DNA of 8,272 nt, taken from NCBI GenBank assembly GCA_047516825.1, contig JAKZUA010000096.1, forward strand, positions 1-8,272, read 5' to 3'. The notes below the pieces were generated by a model. That model saw only the letters and a program-made list of their open reading frames with translations. It had not been told where the DNA came from and made no database searches. The position numbers were made by a program, and so were the translations under genes. Each line of letters starts with the position of its first letter. The stretch's first letter is position 1. Shown here in pieces: positions 7,018-8,272 of this stretch. This DNA comes from JADFQT01 sp047516825 (lineage in GTDB: Bacteria; Chloroflexota; Dehalococcoidia; Lucifugimonadales; UBA3495).

Positions 7018-8023
7018 GGCTTCCCTTGAGGTCAGAGACCTGCACGTATGGTTTGAGCTGAGGCGGTGGGGTTTTGGCCGGGCCGGGGTAGTACGCGCCG
7101 TAGACGGCGTGAGCTTCAACCTGGAACAGGGACAAGCCACTGCCGTGGTTGGAGAGAGCGGCTGCGGTAAGTCCACCCTGGCCAAAACCATCCTCGGCTT
7201 GTACCGCCCGGCAAGCGGCCAAGTCATATTTGAAGGTAAGCGCCTGGATGCCCTGAGGTCAAGCGAGCTGCGGTGGTACCGGTCCCAGGTAGGCTACGTG
7301 CAGCAAGACCCTTACAGCGCGCTACCACCGTTTATGAGCGTGCGGCGCATCCTGGGAGAACCGCTGGCCATCAACAAGGTCAACAACAAGGCGGAGAGAT
7401 CGCGACGCGCGGAGAGATCGCGACGCATCGAGCAGGCGCTGGACGAAGTGAAACTAACCCCTGTAGAAGACTTCCTTCCCAAGTTTCCCCACATGCTTAG
7501 CGGAGGGCAGCAGCAGCGTCTGGTCATCGCGCGCGCCATGATACTACAGCCCGGGCTGCTGGTGGCCGACGAGCCGGTATCCATGCTCGACGCCTCGGTG
7601 CGCGTGGAGATTCTGGAGTTGCTGCAGAGCCTGCAACGCCTCCACAACCTTATGCTGATTTACATCACTCACGATCTTTCCACGGTGCGATACTTTGTAG
7701 AGCGCATCATGGTAATGTACGCTGGCAAGATTGTGGAGCAGGCGGATGTGGAGGACCTGCTGGACAGTCCCCTGCACCCTTATACCAGAGCGCTCATCGC
7801 CGCCATTCCCGATCCCGACGCGCAAAACGCCAAAACCTTCAAAGATATCCCGCCGGGAGAACCCCCCAACCTGCTCAACCCTCCATCCGGGTGCCGGTTC
7901 CATCCCCGATGTCCCGCTTTCATGAAGGGGCTTTGCGACGTGGAGGAACCGCCCGAGCTAGAACCTCAGCCAGGGCACCGGGTGGCCTGCTGGCTGTACC
8001 GGACTGAGCAGGAATCCCCATGA
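7007..8023 (+). CDS. ABC importer ATPase, DppF/OppF type
   Basis: This is the second ATPase, partner of the DppD-type subunit. I chose the ATG at 7007 (338 residues) because GAAGG (6997-7001) lies 5 bases upstream. An in-frame ATG at 6995 would add four residues but lacks a ribosome binding site. The gene overlaps the preceding one by 11 bases. Motifs, numbered from 7007: Walker A GESGCGKS (49-56), Q-loop region YVQQDPYSALPP (97-108), signature LSGGQ (164-168), Walker B LLVADEP (184-190), D-loop SMLDAS and His222. All look functional. The C-terminal extension has Cys296, Cys302, Cys310 and Cys328, the family's iron-sulfur cysteine pattern. A perfect 18-bp tandem duplication encodes AERSRRAERSRR at 129-140, in the helical subdomain. 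Confidence 0.95.
   Translation: MQAEASLEVRDLHVWFELRRWGFGRAGVVRAVDGVSFNLEQGQATAVVGESGCGKSTLAKTILGLYRPASGQVIFEGKRLDALRSSELRWYRSQVGYVQQDPYSALPPFMSVRRILGEPLAINKVNNKAERSRRAERSRRIEQALDEVKLTPVEDFLPKFPHMLSGGQQQRLVIARAMILQPGLLVADEPVSMLDASVRVEILELLQSLQRLHNLMLIYITHDLSTVRYFVERIMVMYAGKIVEQADVEDLLDSPLHPYTRALIAAIPDPDAQNAKTFKDIPPGEPPNLLNPPSGCRFHPRCPAFMKGLCDVEEPPELEPQPGHRVACWLYRTEQESP
7391..7426 (+). repeat. Perfect 18-bp tandem duplication inside the DppF-type gene
   Basis: GCGGAGAGATCGCGACGC occurs twice without a gap (7391-7408 and 7409-7426). Being a multiple of three it keeps the frame and doubles AERSRR, adding two helical turns of charged residues before the signature motif. Perfect identity, including third codon positions, suggests a recent slippage event. 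Confidence 0.9.
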
Positions 8024-8211
8024 TGCTTCTTCTCACGGGTTTCGGCCTTCTCACGGGAGGAATGGCGTTGGCTTTTCTGATGGTCATCCAAATCTTGAAT
8101 CCCAGCTTTGTTCTTAGCTTCCTATCCTATGGCGCTTCGCTGATTGGCCTGGTGCTGGGGGTATCGGCAGCAATTCAGCATGGTAGTTTCAGGTTCCGGG
8201 AGCGAGGCTGA
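8020..8211 (+). CDS. Small two-helix membrane protein, function unknown
   Basis: I do not recognise this 63-residue protein. It has two hydrophobic stretches, about 3-26 (LLLTGFGLLTGGMALAFLMVIQIL) and 30-52 (FVLSFLSYGASLIGLVLGVSAAI), joined by the short NPS turn. It ends in a basic tail, FRFRERG. The positive tail would favour both ends being cytoplasmic. Its ATG shares an ATGATG with the stop of the DppF-type gene (4-base overlap), and AGGA at 8010-8013 lies 6 bases upstream, so it is probably translated as the last operon member. Overlap, spacing and composition support a real gene. It might stabilise or regulate the transporter, but that is inference. It could also be an unrelated small protein that happens to follow. 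Confidence 0.7.
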   Translation: MMLLLTGFGLLTGGMALAFLMVIQILNPSFVLSFLSYGASLIGLVLGVSAAIQHGSFRFRERG

Positions 8212-8272
8212 CGAAACCGCCGCAGTCCAGAGATCCTAAGGATGTCTTAACCAGATGGGCTGCCCCCACGCA
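8212..8272. other. Downstream edge, no gene or terminator seen
   Basis: The last 61 bases hold no gene that I can support. ATCCTAAGGAT at 8233-8243 is a short palindrome but has no T-run, so the end of the operon transcript is not visible here and may lie outside the window. Confidence 0.5.

Noticed and set aside
8233..8243. Palindrome ATCCTAAGGAT as an operon terminator
   Set aside because: Five-base arms, no GC-rich stem and no T-run.
1..8272. CRISPR array, tRNA or rRNA genes, defence genes
   Set aside because: I saw no regularly spaced repeats, no tRNA-like cloverleaf and no defence-type domains in any frame.

Overview
The window holds one complete, tightly packed operon on the + strand for a peptide/oligosaccharide-class (Dpp/Opp family) ABC importer, preceded by about 0.9 kb of poorly coding, AT-richer DNA that carries a relic of a serine recombinase. 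The organism cannot be fixed from this sequence. Shine-Dalgarno-led genes, a lipoprotein-type signal peptide and a GC-rich coding region point to a bacterium. The unusual importer (very long binding protein, permease with a large extracytoplasmic insert reminiscent of archaeal family members) would fit an environmental lineage such as Chloroflexota, but that is a guess from general style, not a demonstrated assignment.

Layout. Positions 1-637 contain no gene I can support; a 14-bp perfect inverted repeat (136-149 / 275-288) bounds a 153-bp segment there. Positions 638-754 on the - strand encode a 38-residue fragment of a resolvase-family serine recombinase, broken at both ends. Positions 755-899 form the leader of the operon: a 28-bp perfect hairpin/palindrome (776-803), a plausible promoter (826-853) and a strong ribosome binding site (887-892).

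The operon then runs: solute-binding lipoprotein (900-3491), DppB-type permease (3525-4661), DppC-type permease (4658-6031), DppD-type ATPase (6028-7017), DppF-type ATPase (7007-8023) and a 63-residue two-helix membrane protein (8020-8211). From the first permease on, each gene overlaps the next by 4 to 11 bases, so translation is probably coupled and the products made in fixed proportion. The binding protein would capture substrate outside the membrane, the two permeases form the channel, and the two ATPases, each with the four-cysteine C-terminal motif of this family, power it. The substrate is unknown.

The most unusual point is the binding protein. Its sequence landmarks occur in circularly permuted order: the half that is normally C-terminal comes first, the normal N-terminal half second, and an Ig-like beta domain is added at the end. 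The DppC-type permease also carries a roughly 190-residue, beta-rich extracytoplasmic insert. Together these suggest an importer with non-standard docking between binding protein and permease. The last gene, a tiny membrane protein, may be an undescribed accessory subunit.
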